DNA of 64,000 nt from Crocinitomix sp. GTDB taxonomy: Bacteria; Bacteroidota; Bacteroidia; Flavobacteriales_D; Crocinitomicaceae. The stretch covers positions 17,921-81,920 of the forward strand of contig WTCE01000045.1 in assembly GCA_013138735.1 (NCBI GenBank). Reading direction: 5' to 3'. The notes under the pieces were generated by a model. It did not search any database and was not told where the DNA came from. It saw only the letters and a list, made by a program, of their open reading frames with translations. The stretch's first letter is position 1. Every line of letters begins with the position of its first letter. Shown piece after piece: positions 10,601-19,205 of the stretch. Position numbers and translations under genes: made by a program.

Positions 10601-11108
10601 TTAAAAACTGAAAGACCTCATAAGTGAAACAACTCAAAGCAAAATCGCTTGCAGCATTTTTATTCCAAGGAATTTCAGATAGTGTTTTTAGAATTTGATC
10701 ATGCCCTTGAAAATCATCTGTAGCAACGGATTTCCGTTCCATTATTCGCGCATATACTTTTGCGTAGGCCATTATATTAACAGCAGCATCACTTTTAATC
10801 TCACTAATCGAAAAACCAGAAAGCCCTGAAATGTAACTTAAATTATTATTGAAATATCCTTTTCCATCTTCTGTTAAGCCCATTACTCCTTTTACCTGAG
10901 GAATACCTGAACATCCGGCATTATTTCCTTCAATGTGTTGAATTCGGGTTTGAGCAAAAGCAACACCTTCTAATAATCCTTTAGGAATATCGGGATAACT
11001 TGCATAAGCAGCCTCAAAGTCGTCGGCATAATGATCTGGATCAAGATCTTGTCCGAACGAATAAAGTCCTATTAAAATAAAAATAAGTGTGTAAATACTT
11101 TTAAGCAT
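7605..11108 (-). CDS. Multidomain N-acetylmuramoyl-L-alanine amidase with T9SS type A sorting domain
   Basis: The 1167-residue exported protein starts with a signal peptide (residues 1-20). Residues 30-190 look like a lysozyme/transglycosylase-type helical domain (IPKGLLEGVAFAQTRI). Residues 250-397 are an Amidase_2 domain with zinc ligands His 255, His 379 and Asp 381 (SHTDPG), plus SYHYV, GWHVG and GIEHEGY. Residues about 402-508 are a CUB domain (FDSGGAPDNYEDDERFSY). Then come a golvesin/laminin-G-like region (515-750), an FN3-like domain (830-900) and two PKD domains (910-1070). The protein ends in a T9SS type A sorting domain (VYPNPAKDHLQI through FTEKLVIE). The family cleaves the peptide from muramic acid in peptidoglycan; secretion suggests attack on other cells' walls. 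It is monocistronic in appearance. Confidence 0.92.
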   Translation of the reverse strand: MLKSIYTLIFILIGLYSFGQDLDPDHYADDFEAAYASYPDIPKGLLEGVAFAQTRIQHIEGNNAGCSGIPQVKGVMGLTEDGKGYFNNNLSYISGLSGFSISEIKSDAAVNIMAYAKVYARIMERKSVATDDFQGHDQILKTLSEIPWNKNAASDFALSCFTYEVFQFLNNETYQTLFELPERTIDLTAIYGAENFGVLSGQSIYITPSEVIDDGLRKFKKMNRSAEYGPAIWDAAPACNYSSRGGTAISAVTVHTIQGSYAGAISWAQNCLSNVSYHYVARSSDGQITQMVEEADKGWHVGSENPYTIGIEHEGYVDNPIWYTEAMYVGSANLVRDITESGYGINPLRTFKGPATAGTLTLGACTKIKGHQHFPGASHTDPGINWDWEHYYQLINGAPPVTVYTSPTGVLFDSGGAPDNYEDDERFSYLIQPVDAASITLNVVSFSLELDWDFMYIYDGVNVDAPLIGEYTGEEIDDIITSSGGSILIEFRSDCNTTDTGWEIEWTSIEGTGEGDELAPYTEVILEDDWYTMDFLAAFTDLDDSAGSGVDYQFYQVIDHNGIEWRANNNRGFFSDNFDIVIHPDWTSETGTWVISASSLQQTDEDLYNTNIHAELNQDDADSYLYHWSGKIGGIADDKRAGFHFMCDDPTLLNRGNSYFVWFREDDDKIQLYKVVDDEFTLSDEVEYAFSADTWYDFKTVYDKISGEIHVWVNNAHVLSWTDVSPYTEGNSVSFRSGSSVYNVNNFKVYKNRVEEGVILVGPAGDARYQNADPYTPAAKIKSIIIDSALNVSTIASQLADIDWTPPLSIPYLNDGVDADIATTTSNTELAANWGGSTDPNSGLARYWYAIGTSIGATDVVVWTDNWYADTVTHTGLSLTLGETYFFSVASENGAGLLSDTIYSNGQLLIEPTEVPIAEFIADHSNLCGLDSIQLENGSTDALTYEWFIPDGTPSYSTEVNPYVQFALSGIFPVTLVATGPGGVDTLIQNVFVELDDPPTALFEPSIYVVLLDDGLVTFENTSLNADGYYWTFGDGGTSVDESPWHTFESVGDFLVSLIAINGDCPNDTSSVIIKVREADGISELDEFTVSVYPNPAKDHLQINASIASNEVFSIQMYDAQGRQVLNQKTLNFSNNNVISVAHLAKGVYHIQLLVGERVFTEKLVIE

Positions 11109-11189
11109 AGTTTGTCAATTGGTCTTCTAAAATAGTGAAAATTGCTACTGAAACCGAAAAAAAAGTACAAAATCTACCTGACTGGTCGA

Positions 11190-13307
11190 TTAATAGGCTC
11201 CGTTAAATTTGCGAATAAACCACTCTACAGAAAAGAGTACCACAATTAAGAAGAAGAGCCATTTATAATCAATCAAATCATCAAATTCCTTTTCTTGATA
11301 AACCACCGTGACCATATCATCCCGATTGTTGATGGCAGTTTTCAATTCCTCAATTTCAGTTGGAAAATAAAATGATCCAGCTGAATTAGCAGAGATTGTG
11401 CGCAATAAACGGTGATTGGCAACTGAGTTTAAATATTCGATTTTAATTTCTCGCACCAAGAATGTTCCACTCTTAGAATAACGTTGATCTTGAAAAACGG
11501 TTGAAGCCGTCCAAGAATAAACGCCTTGCTTTAGTTTACCCAAATCTAATTGATAAGCATTGGCTGTTTTTACAAAAAATGATTCAAACTCGTCTCCATC
11601 TTCATTTGAAAATTTAAAACTCACTTCAGGTTCATTCACCAAATCAAAGGACTTATTGTAAAGTTCGGCTTTAATCAAAATGGCTTCGTTCTCTGTGTAT
11701 TCATTTTTCAAATGCACTTTAAAAGGATCCTTATTTTCCTTAACCGCCAAGTATGTAATTATTTTCCCAAAGAAGTCGCTAAAGTTATCCGTGTTTTTAT
11801 TTTTCAACTGATCGTACAAACGCCATCTCCAAATACCTTCGCCCATAATAACGCCATATCTGCTTTCTTGCTTTTGCGAAAAATAAATGAGCGGCTTGTC
11901 TAAGGTGATACTCCCCACACGTTGGTAGGCTAAAATTTCAACGGCATCACTAAACTTATAATTGCCAAAAGGTGCCTGCAAAGGTGGTGCATTTGAAAAA
12001 ACTTGAATGCTAGCAGATGACACTAAAATTTCTTTATAATTAGGATTATGTGCAAATCCAACCTCTTCAACATCTGAACTTGTTCCTGTAAACCCTACTT
12101 TCAATTTTTCTAGCGCTTTCATATTGGATTGGCCACCCAGTATAAATAATACTGGCCCTTCTCCATTTTCAATATATGAATTTAAAACGCTGCTTTTGTC
12201 GTCATAATTATGCACGATTACTAAATCATAAGGTGTTAAATTATCCACCTTGTCAATTTTCATCACGTCCACTTCGTAATTTTTATTATTGTCAATCACA
12301 AATCGAATAGCGCCAACATCAGGATGTGGTCCTTTAGTGGCGATTAGAATTTTTTGGCGGCCGTCTATTACCTCAATATAAAAATTGGCCGAATTGTTTT
12401 TAGTACTGTATTCATTATCCACAGCGCTTACAACAGCTCGGAATTTTCTAAAGCCTAAGCGGCTTGCTGTCAATACGAATTGCACTTTCACTTGTGCCTC
12501 ATCACTATTAAAAGTAATCCGTTCTTGCTTTATTAATTTATCTCCGTCATAAATAGCAACACTTACATTTTCACTGTTGCAAAGTGATTCAGAAATAGAA
12601 ACTTCAACAGGGAATTGATTGCCCAAAAAGGCAATTTCATTGTGGTTGACACGATCCACACGAACATCCCGCACCAAACTGGTATCGCCCAATCCAATTG
12701 TGAAAATTGGTAAAAAACTCTTACGCGCAATGGCATAAAGCGGATTGGCTCCTGTATTGTAAATGCCGTCAGACGCTAGGACAATTCCTCCAATATTCCG
12801 ATTGGTGTACTCATCATAAATGCCATTAAACACAGCAGATATATCAGTTGATTTACCGGCATAATCTGCCTCAAAACCAGGTGATAATGAAGCTGAAAAA
12901 TCGTAATTAATGACTTCAAAACTTTCTTCTAAATCACTTGAAAATTGATTTAATTTTTCTAAATATTCGGTTTGATAATAGGTTGAATCCTTTGACAATA
13001 AAACGGATGCCGAATTATCATTCACTATAAATAGCAGTGGCTTTTCTTTTCGCTCAGTAAAATTTTCTAATATAATTCCCAGCAAAAGAATAGCAATTAC
13101 AAAAACCGCAATAAATCGAAACACAGCCAAACCCCATTTAATCGCCTTACTTACATCTTCCAGCAATCTATCTTTGCGATAAAGAATAAAGGTATAAAGG
13201 AAAGCGAGCAGCACAGCTACCAAAATCCAAATGGGATGATATGTATATAAGAAATCCAAGGAATTATTTCTGCTAAAATTAATCAAATAGTTTTTTACCG
13301 AATACAA
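11190..13307 (-). CDS. VWA-like membrane protein
   Basis: The 705-residue protein has two N-terminal TM helices (about 24-42 and 58-81), a von Willebrand A-like domain (about 88-225) and a long beta-rich periplasmic part. A C-terminal TM helix (YKWLFFLIVVLFSVEWFI) ends the protein. MIDAS residues appear intact: DNSAS at 97-101, TDIS in the middle and ASDGIYN. A region at 330-430 resembles the class-I glutamine-amidotransferase-like fold often found in these proteins. The family is widespread in Bacteroidota as single genes near Bat-type proteins; the function is not established. The start is TTG at 13307, because a stop lies directly upstream in frame. It is divergent from the EI24 gene with 64 bp between. 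Confidence 0.78.
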   Translation of the reverse strand: MYSVKNYLINFSRNNSLDFLYTYHPIWILVAVLLAFLYTFILYRKDRLLEDVSKAIKWGLAVFRFIAVFVIAILLLGIILENFTERKEKPLLFIVNDNSASVLLSKDSTYYQTEYLEKLNQFSSDLEESFEVINYDFSASLSPGFEADYAGKSTDISAVFNGIYDEYTNRNIGGIVLASDGIYNTGANPLYAIARKSFLPIFTIGLGDTSLVRDVRVDRVNHNEIAFLGNQFPVEVSISESLCNSENVSVAIYDGDKLIKQERITFNSDEAQVKVQFVLTASRLGFRKFRAVVSAVDNEYSTKNNSANFYIEVIDGRQKILIATKGPHPDVGAIRFVIDNNKNYEVDVMKIDKVDNLTPYDLVIVHNYDDKSSVLNSYIENGEGPVLFILGGQSNMKALEKLKVGFTGTSSDVEEVGFAHNPNYKEILVSSASIQVFSNAPPLQAPFGNYKFSDAVEILAYQRVGSITLDKPLIYFSQKQESRYGVIMGEGIWRWRLYDQLKNKNTDNFSDFFGKIITYLAVKENKDPFKVHLKNEYTENEAILIKAELYNKSFDLVNEPEVSFKFSNEDGDEFESFFVKTANAYQLDLGKLKQGVYSWTASTVFQDQRYSKSGTFLVREIKIEYLNSVANHRLLRTISANSAGSFYFPTEIEELKTAINNRDDMVTVVYQEKEFDDLIDYKWLFFLIVVLFSVEWFIRKFNGAY

Positions 13308-13371
13308 TTATTTCGTTTTTCGCTTTCATATTGATTCAGCATTCGTATTTTTATCGAAATTTCGAATTGAA

Positions 13372-14319
13372 ATGAACTTTTTTCAACTTTTAGGACTTGG
13401 ATATAAGAATTATATCAAGGGCATTCGCTTCTTGATAACACACAAGTTATATTGGTTTGTGTTATTTCCGTTGGTATTGTTTGCAGGGATATATTGGTTA
13501 GGGCTTTATTTTTCAGGTGTAGAAACTAGAATTGCAGAAGAAATAGGTGAAGACGCTCAGAAAATAGAATCATTGAGAGGCTTAACTTGGATTACCATTA
13601 AAATGTTATTCTTTGATTCGCTCTATTTAATTTTCACAAAATTCACCTTATATATTGTTGTAATTATTTTATCTCCTGTACTTTCCTATTTGTCAGAACG
13701 CATTGAAAATATTATTGCAGGGAATAAATATAAATTCAATTTAAAACAATTGGTAAGTGATATTAAACGAGGCATTAGAATTGCCATGCGTAACATTTTT
13801 TGGGAATATTTTTTCATTGTAATTGTTCTCGGTATTGCTTCCTATTTTGGAGGAACAGCAAAAAACATCCTCGCTTTCTCTATTCCAATAGCAATAGGAT
13901 TTTACTTTTACGGCTTCGCCTTTATCGATTATGTCAACGAAAGACGCAGACTAAATATTCAACAAAGTATTTATTTCGTATCCAAACACAGAGGATTAGC
14001 CATTGCGATTGGTAGTATTTATTCCATTTTCTTTCTTTCCTTTTTCTACGTTTTTAGAGGATATTCGAAATTACCAACAGACACAAGCACACAATTACTC
14101 TGGGGAACAATTTTAGTTATCACCTTTATTTTAGCGGCAATTGCGCCTATTTTAGCAATTACGTCTGCAACACTATCAATGCACGAGTTAGTTGATTTAA
14201 GCAAAAACGAACACGCCTTGCGAGATGCCGAATTGGCAGCTGAAGAAGCAAAAACTATAGCTGATAATGATGAAGGTCTATCAGAAAATGAGGAAGTTGC
14301 AGAAGATTTGGATCAGTAA
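13372..14319 (+). CDS. EI24/CysZ-like membrane protein
   Basis: The 315-residue integral membrane protein has about five hydrophobic segments (near 25-48, 85-108, 143-160, 165-185 and 205-265) and an acidic, probably cytosolic tail (270-315, ending EEVAEDLDQ). The segments ILSPVLSYLSERIENIIAG and FAFIDYVNERRRLNIQQSI match the hallmark of the EI24 domain family, which includes CysZ, a sulfate permease. The family assignment is good, but the substrate is not: no cysteine-biosynthesis genes are adjacent. It is followed after 44 bp by the TPR/PD40 gene on the same strand. Confidence 0.8.
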   Translation: MNFFQLLGLGYKNYIKGIRFLITHKLYWFVLFPLVLFAGIYWLGLYFSGVETRIAEEIGEDAQKIESLRGLTWITIKMLFFDSLYLIFTKFTLYIVVIILSPVLSYLSERIENIIAGNKYKFNLKQLVSDIKRGIRIAMRNIFWEYFFIVIVLGIASYFGGTAKNILAFSIPIAIGFYFYGFAFIDYVNERRRLNIQQSIYFVSKHRGLAIAIGSIYSIFFLSFFYVFRGYSKLPTDTSTQLLWGTILVITFILAAIAPILAITSATLSMHELVDLSKNEHALRDAELAAEEAKTIADNDEGLSENEEVAEDLDQ

Positions 14320-14363
14320 TTGTTATGCGTTAGCTCGAAAACATTATTTTTATATTTTATAAA

Positions 14364-15734
14364 ATGAGAAACATGAAATGGATATTGGCTTTATTAATTT
14401 TTACGAGTGCAGGATACAGTTTTGGAATGACCCCGCCGGATTCAACTGCAACTGTCTTTGAAAAAGGTACAGCCAAGTACTTAATATCAGAAGGAAAACG
14501 ATTTTACAACGAAGGAAGCTACCGCATGTCCTTAGTGAAGTTTCGTGAAGCTTTGAATAAAGATAAAGGAAACGCTGAAGCAACTTATTGGTTAGCAGAA
14601 TGTCACCTAGCGCTTGGTAATTATGAAAAAGCGAAAATGTACGTTCAAAATGCGCTTGGTATTGATGATCAAGTTGATGTAGAAGCCCGCAACGTTTTAG
14701 CGCTTTGTCAGCACAGAATAGGAGATTTAGATGAAGCTATTGGAAATTATAAATTGGCATTAGCGCCACTTTCTGATCTACGCTCAAAGGAATTGCAAAT
14801 TCAATTTCACATTGAACAATGTGAACGCGCAAAAGAATTGATGGCTGCACCAACGGACATTTCTATCAAAAGAATGACCAATAATATCAACACTGCATTT
14901 GAAGAAACTGCACCTACGATATCTCCAGATGGCAAGGCATTTTATTTTGTGTCGCGCCGTGCAGATAATAAAGGTGGTGGAATTAGCCCAGGTGATCAGC
15001 GTTATTTCGAAGATATTTATGTGAGTTTATGGGATGAAGAAAAGAAAGATTGGGGAGAAGCAACTAATTCGTCTGACTTAATGAACAGAGTCAACACAAA
15101 AGGAATGGATGCAATAAGCCATATTTCTGCTGACGGAAAAACGCTTTATATGACCGTTAATACCATGACTTTAAAATCGCCAAAACCTAAAACGCGAAGC
15201 TCGGATGTTTTTTATTGTAAACTGAACCGCAAAGGAACATGGAATTCTCCAAAACCGATTGGTAAACCTATTAACAGTTTATATTTTGAGGCTGCCGTAA
15301 CTTTAACTGCTGATGGCAACACTGCTTATTTTGTAAGTGAAAGAATTGGTGGTGAAGGAAGATCAGATATTTGGGTTTCATATAAGCAAGGCGGTGATTG
15401 GTCAAAACCTGAAAATTTAGGTGATGTTGTCAACTCTGAAGGAAACGAAACAACTGTTAGCGTTAGTCCAGATGGAATTTATTTATTCTTTAGCTCTACT
15501 GGTCATGAAGGAATGGGTGGATATGACGTTTATGTTACTAAAAACAACGGAGGTGAATGGGAAAAACCAGTAAATCTAGGTTATCCGATTAATACGGTAT
15601 CAGATGAAACGCATTTTGTGTATCACGCCGAATTAAAACGCGCTTATTATTCGAAATTTTCTTCTACTGAAAACAAAGGAATGGGTGCACGTGATATCTT
15701 TGAAATTGACATGACTAACTTTATTTTACCTTAG
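14364..15734 (+). CDS. TPR and PD40-propeller periplasmic protein (OmpA domain absent)
   Basis: After a signal peptide (about 1-21) the 456-residue protein has two to three TPR units (33-150; the segments YLISEGKRFYNEGSYRMSLV, AEATYWLAECHLALGNYEKA and ARNVLALCQHRIGDLDEAI). A six-bladed-looking PD40/WD40-like propeller follows at 170-445, with repeated DGK/DGN-x-x-YF units such as SPDGKAFYFVS, TADGNTAYFVS and SPDGIYLFFSS. This is the N-terminal architecture of the TPR-PD40-OmpA proteins of Bacteroidota, which include PorE of the T9SS. The protein stops right after the propeller, with no OmpA peptidoglycan-binding domain. The next gene supplies SPOR-like modules, so the two may act together. 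That link is inferred. Confidence 0.8.
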   Translation: MRNMKWILALLIFTSAGYSFGMTPPDSTATVFEKGTAKYLISEGKRFYNEGSYRMSLVKFREALNKDKGNAEATYWLAECHLALGNYEKAKMYVQNALGIDDQVDVEARNVLALCQHRIGDLDEAIGNYKLALAPLSDLRSKELQIQFHIEQCERAKELMAAPTDISIKRMTNNINTAFEETAPTISPDGKAFYFVSRRADNKGGGISPGDQRYFEDIYVSLWDEEKKDWGEATNSSDLMNRVNTKGMDAISHISADGKTLYMTVNTMTLKSPKPKTRSSDVFYCKLNRKGTWNSPKPIGKPINSLYFEAAVTLTADGNTAYFVSERIGGEGRSDIWVSYKQGGDWSKPENLGDVVNSEGNETTVSVSPDGIYLFFSSTGHEGMGGYDVYVTKNNGGEWEKPVNLGYPINTVSDETHFVYHAELKRAYYSKFSSTENKGMGARDIFEIDMTNFILP

Positions 15735-15842
15735 TAGGAATGCGCCTTAAACAGCTAAAAGACCCTTTAGTCGAAAAATCACACCTTTTAAGAAGTGTCT
15801 CTCCATTTTCACTTATCTTTAGATCTTAGATAAACTTCCAAT

Positions 15843-17999
15843 TTGAGCAAATACATTACATACAGCATATTAAGCTTATTCCTTATTTGCTCCATCCAAT
15901 CACACGCACAAGACACGCTCAAGCAAGTCTTTAGACCTCGATTGGGATTAGGAACAGGTGTAATGACCTATTACGGCGAAATTCAGAATTATCAAAAAAA
16001 CTTTACTGCAACGGTTAATCGAATTGGAGGATTGGTTTATGTCAATGCCCCAGTTTCGAAAATGTTCAATATTGAATTTTCTGCAACCTATGCTAAAATT
16101 GCAGCAAATGAACGTACCTTAAAAAGAAGTTATAATTTTGAATCCCGTATTCGAATGGGGACAGCAATGCTTTATTATAATTTCTACCCACTTTTTCAAG
16201 AAAACCGCTCTTCTTTCCATCCGTTTATAGGAATGGGCTTTTCGTCTTTCGAATTTCTATCCAAAACCGATCGTTATGACGCCTTAGGAAATGAATATTT
16301 TTATTGGTCTGATGGGGCAATAATGAGTTTAGACGAGGACGACCCTTTGGCAAGTACTGATGCTGTTCCATTGACAAGAGACTACACTTATGAAACAGAT
16401 TTACGAGAACTTGACGAAGATAATTTAGGGAAATATCGTGAGCAAAGCATTTCTATTCCGCTTAGTTTTGGTGTTGAATGGCATATGTCACCCCGTTGGG
16501 ATTTTAGGATAGCAGCAACATATAATCTGGCATTTACGGATTTGATTGATAATGTTTCTCCGGCTGGAACAGGAATTAGAAAGGGAGATAAAAAAAATGA
16601 TCGTTTATTGTTTACCTATGTTTCTTTGAGCTATGACCTTAAGTTTGGTAAGGATGATGACGAAGAATATCCTGATTTGATGGACGAAGAAGGAATTCCT
16701 TTATACGCGGAATGGGATCCAAACGATTTTGACAAGGATGGCGTTATTGACGCACTTGATGATTGCCCTGCAACACCTATTGAAGCTCTAGTAGATGAAA
16801 ACGGATGTCCTTTAGATACAGATCAAGATGGTGTTCCAGATTATTATGACGACGAACCAGGAACACCACTCGGAACTTATGTCAATGAGTTTGGGGTAAA
16901 AATGACAGAAGAAGATTTTATTGAACACGCCCGTTTATATTATGACTCTACTGGATATGAGCAACCGTTTGAAGAGTTTAGAACGGAAGTCGTGATGAAT
17001 AAAGAACGGAATAAAACCTATCCTCGCGCAGCAAAAACTAAATCGGGCTTAAAATATGTTATTGTGGTGGGGCAAGAACAGAAAGATGTTACTGTCAATG
17101 ATCTTCACAAATTTTTGGGTTATAATGATTATAGTACTATGGTTAAAGGTGATACTGTTTATTATACACTCGGTTCATTCGATTCAATTGAAGAAGCTGT
17201 GGCAGCTAAAAATAGTTTGAAAAATCAAGGCATTGATGTTGCTGATATCAGCAGAAATAGCGGCAATGGAGAGACTTTATTTTCTGTAGATGAAAAGATT
17301 ATTGAAAAAGTTGAGCGGGTTAATATACAAGAAGGACGAGAAGGTCCAGATTATAGCGAACCTGAACAAGTTTTCCGTGTTCAACTAGGCGCTTTTCGAA
17401 CAAAAGTAGATACGGAAGAACTATATCCGGACTTAGATGTGGTTTACGGAGCATCTGATAAAGACAATATTAACCGTTATTATACAGGGGCATTTGAAAC
17501 CTTTGAAGAAGCGACGGAGTATCAAAAAGAATTGAATAAAAAAGGCTATAGCAGCACGTTTATTGTGGCTTATGAACAACAAAAGCGTGTAACACTTGTT
17601 GAGGCGGGTGTGGGTAAAAATAACCTCCCAGATAATTACTCTGAAACTACCGAACTAACGAGCTTTGTTGAAGAGCGCGATACGTCTGCCACTAATCAAG
17701 TTGTCGAAAATGGCACTGGTGTAGACATGAGCAAAGCTAAATACCGTATTCAACTAGCTTATTCTAAAGAAGAAATTCCAGTTGAGATTGTGGATATTCT
17801 GTACAATATTGGCCGCGTTAGACCTGTCAAAGGTAAAGATGGCTCTACTACCTACTATTCGCAAGAATATGATACAACTGAAGAGCGTGATAAAGCCATG
17901 TTAGAATTCGAAAAATACAAATTGGACAACTTAGCACCCATTATTCAATATAACGGAGAATTTTATACCGAAGAAGAATTTGATAAAAAGTATCGATAG
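15843..17999 (+). CDS. Outer-membrane barrel with TSP3 repeats and three SPOR-like modules
   Basis: The 718-residue protein begins at TTG 15843; no in-frame ATG precedes it and the resulting signal peptide (MSKYITYSILSLFLICSIQSHA) is good. Residues 30-280 look like an outer-membrane beta-barrel (aromatic-rich strands such as GVMTYYGEIQNY and FHPFIGMGFSSFEF). Residues about 295-345 hold thrombospondin-3-type calcium motifs (DKDGVIDALDDCP, DTDQDGVPDYYDDEPG). Three SPOR-like segments follow at about 405-470, 510-575 and 625-700 (KYVIVVGQE, FRVQLGAFR, KYRIQLAYS). SPOR domains bind denuded peptidoglycan, so it may tether the outer membrane to the wall. The last module ends with EEEFDKKYR at the C terminus. 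It probably works with the preceding TPR/PD40 protein. Confidence 0.75.
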   Translation: MSKYITYSILSLFLICSIQSHAQDTLKQVFRPRLGLGTGVMTYYGEIQNYQKNFTATVNRIGGLVYVNAPVSKMFNIEFSATYAKIAANERTLKRSYNFESRIRMGTAMLYYNFYPLFQENRSSFHPFIGMGFSSFEFLSKTDRYDALGNEYFYWSDGAIMSLDEDDPLASTDAVPLTRDYTYETDLRELDEDNLGKYREQSISIPLSFGVEWHMSPRWDFRIAATYNLAFTDLIDNVSPAGTGIRKGDKKNDRLLFTYVSLSYDLKFGKDDDEEYPDLMDEEGIPLYAEWDPNDFDKDGVIDALDDCPATPIEALVDENGCPLDTDQDGVPDYYDDEPGTPLGTYVNEFGVKMTEEDFIEHARLYYDSTGYEQPFEEFRTEVVMNKERNKTYPRAAKTKSGLKYVIVVGQEQKDVTVNDLHKFLGYNDYSTMVKGDTVYYTLGSFDSIEEAVAAKNSLKNQGIDVADISRNSGNGETLFSVDEKIIEKVERVNIQEGREGPDYSEPEQVFRVQLGAFRTKVDTEELYPDLDVVYGASDKDNINRYYTGAFETFEEATEYQKELNKKGYSSTFIVAYEQQKRVTLVEAGVGKNNLPDNYSETTELTSFVEERDTSATNQVVENGTGVDMSKAKYRIQLAYSKEEIPVEIVDILYNIGRVRPVKGKDGSTTYYSQEYDTTEERDKAMLEFEKYKLDNLAPIIQYNGEFYTEEEFDKKYR

Positions 18000-18104
18000 A
18001 AATTTTAAAAAATTTCACTTTCTCAAAGACGCACTAAATGGTTTTAGACTGACATATCTGGCAAAACCTCGTTAATCTTCCTAAAATAATTCGAGACGAA
18101 AAAG

Positions 18105-18120
18105 TACGTATTTATACGTA
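18105..18120. promoter_or_regulatory. Perfect 7-2-7 palindrome, NarL-type operator candidate
   Basis: The sequence TACGTATTTATACGTA is a perfect inverted repeat of two 7-mers (TACGTAT and ATACGTA) separated by two bases. This is the spacing used by NarL/FixJ-family DNA-binding domains. It lies 135 bp before the start of the small-protein/7-TM/kinase/regulator operon. If a weak -7 box at 18177-18184 (TATTTTAG) is real, the centre falls near -78, a plausible activator position. The same core occurs upstream of the gene at 20679-21065. Binding is inferred from geometry and neighbourhood only. Confidence 0.5.
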
Positions 18121-18255
18121 TAAATAAAATTTATTAAATACTAAGCACCTCATTTATAGCAGTTTATTTTTTTGTGTATTTTAGCAATCCATTTTGACCC
18201 AAACAAATTCCTATATTAGTATAGAAACACAAATTATTAACTAAAAATTTACTCT

Positions 18256-18567
18256 ATGGCTTTTGATGGAACAGAAGGATCACAAATTACACTTGCAGAT
18301 GGCGCAACAATGACAGCTGCACACAGAATAGCAAACCCTAATGCTAAATTGGGACACTTTATGGGAAAAGATATATTGAATCAAATTTTATCACAAGCTG
18401 GATGTATGGGAATACGCACATATCACGGCTTAAACTCTAACGGAGAACGAGAACTAGTTCTCGTTGGTGTAGATGCGAATGAAAACGATATGGTTTCTGG
18501 GATTGTAGCTGACAAAGCCAACCCATGCCCACCATTACCTCCAACACTTAACTCTCTAAATTCGTGA
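18256..18567 (+). CDS. Small soluble protein of unknown function, first gene of signalling operon
   Basis: The 103-residue product has no signal peptide, TM segment or recognised domain. It is rich in Gly/Ala/Asn and has a patterned core: LADGATMTAAHRIANPNAK, HFMGKDILNQILSQ, AGCMGIRTYHGL and ELVLVGVDANENDM. A Cys-Pro-Pro-rich tail (NPCPPLPP) precedes LNSLNS at the end. From memory, similar short proteins occur in other Flavobacteria, but I could not check this. Its TGA stop overlaps the GTG start of the 7-TM gene by 4 bases (GTGA), so translation is probably coupled. The position suggests a ligand, reporter or cofactor of the downstream two-component pair, but this is a guess. Confidence 0.75.
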   Translation: MAFDGTEGSQITLADGATMTAAHRIANPNAKLGHFMGKDILNQILSQAGCMGIRTYHGLNSNGERELVLVGVDANENDMVSGIVADKANPCPPLPPTLNSLNS

Positions 18568-19205
18568 ATGAAATAATTAATTTCTACACAATATTGCTTG
18601 CCTCATCAATTCTTATAATTCTTGTAGGTATAATAAATTTTAAAACTCTCAAAAGGTCGTGGCCTTTGGGGGTTTTATTCATTTTATTTATAGTATCAGT
18701 TACATCAGATATTGCTGGGACTGCCATGCAAAATCGCGGGATTCATAACCTATGGCTGTACAACCTTTACAACCTAATCGAATACTCGCTACTCGCTATT
18801 TTCTTTATTTTATTATTTCAATTTAAAAGACAAGGTCAAATCATTTCAAGTATAGTTTATTTAACTATTCTCACTTTAATGATATTTATCTCAGTAAGTC
18901 AATCATTTACTGAGCATTTTAACTCTACCTTGATGGGGCTGCAATCTATCGTGCTCATATGTTCATCCGTATTGTACTTCAGAGTTATGCTCAACAATTT
19001 AGAATTTGAAACACCTTGGTCAAATCCATTTTTTTGGATTAACTCAGCGATTCTAATTTATTTCTCAGGATGTTTTTTCATCTTTATATTCAGTGACTAC
19101 AGAGATGTTACTCGAACTATTAAGATTTGGGATATTCACAATATTATTCATATTATTTATAACTTATTAATACTTATAGGATTTTGGAAAGCGCGCAAAG
19201 CTTAG
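18564..19205 (+). CDS. Seven-TM membrane protein, candidate sensor subunit
   Basis: The 213-residue product is almost wholly hydrophobic, with about seven predicted helices (near 5-24, 31-50, 60-80, 86-105, 115-140, 147-170 and 185-208) joined by short loops. The start must be GTG 18564, because the ATG at 18568 is in a frame closed after one codon. No transporter motif is recognised. Charged or polar residues in the helices (for example NRGIHNLW and NIIHIIYN) could form a buried site. It overlaps the gene before it by 4 bases and the kinase by 22 bases. The kinase lacks a sensory domain, so this protein may be its sensor; that is inferred from context. Confidence 0.78.
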   Translation: MNEIINFYTILLASSILIILVGIINFKTLKRSWPLGVLFILFIVSVTSDIAGTAMQNRGIHNLWLYNLYNLIEYSLLAIFFILLFQFKRQGQIISSIVYLTILTLMIFISVSQSFTEHFNSTLMGLQSIVLICSSVLYFRVMLNNLEFETPWSNPFFWINSAILIYFSGCFFIFIFSDYRDVTRTIKIWDIHNIIHIIYNLLILIGFWKARKA

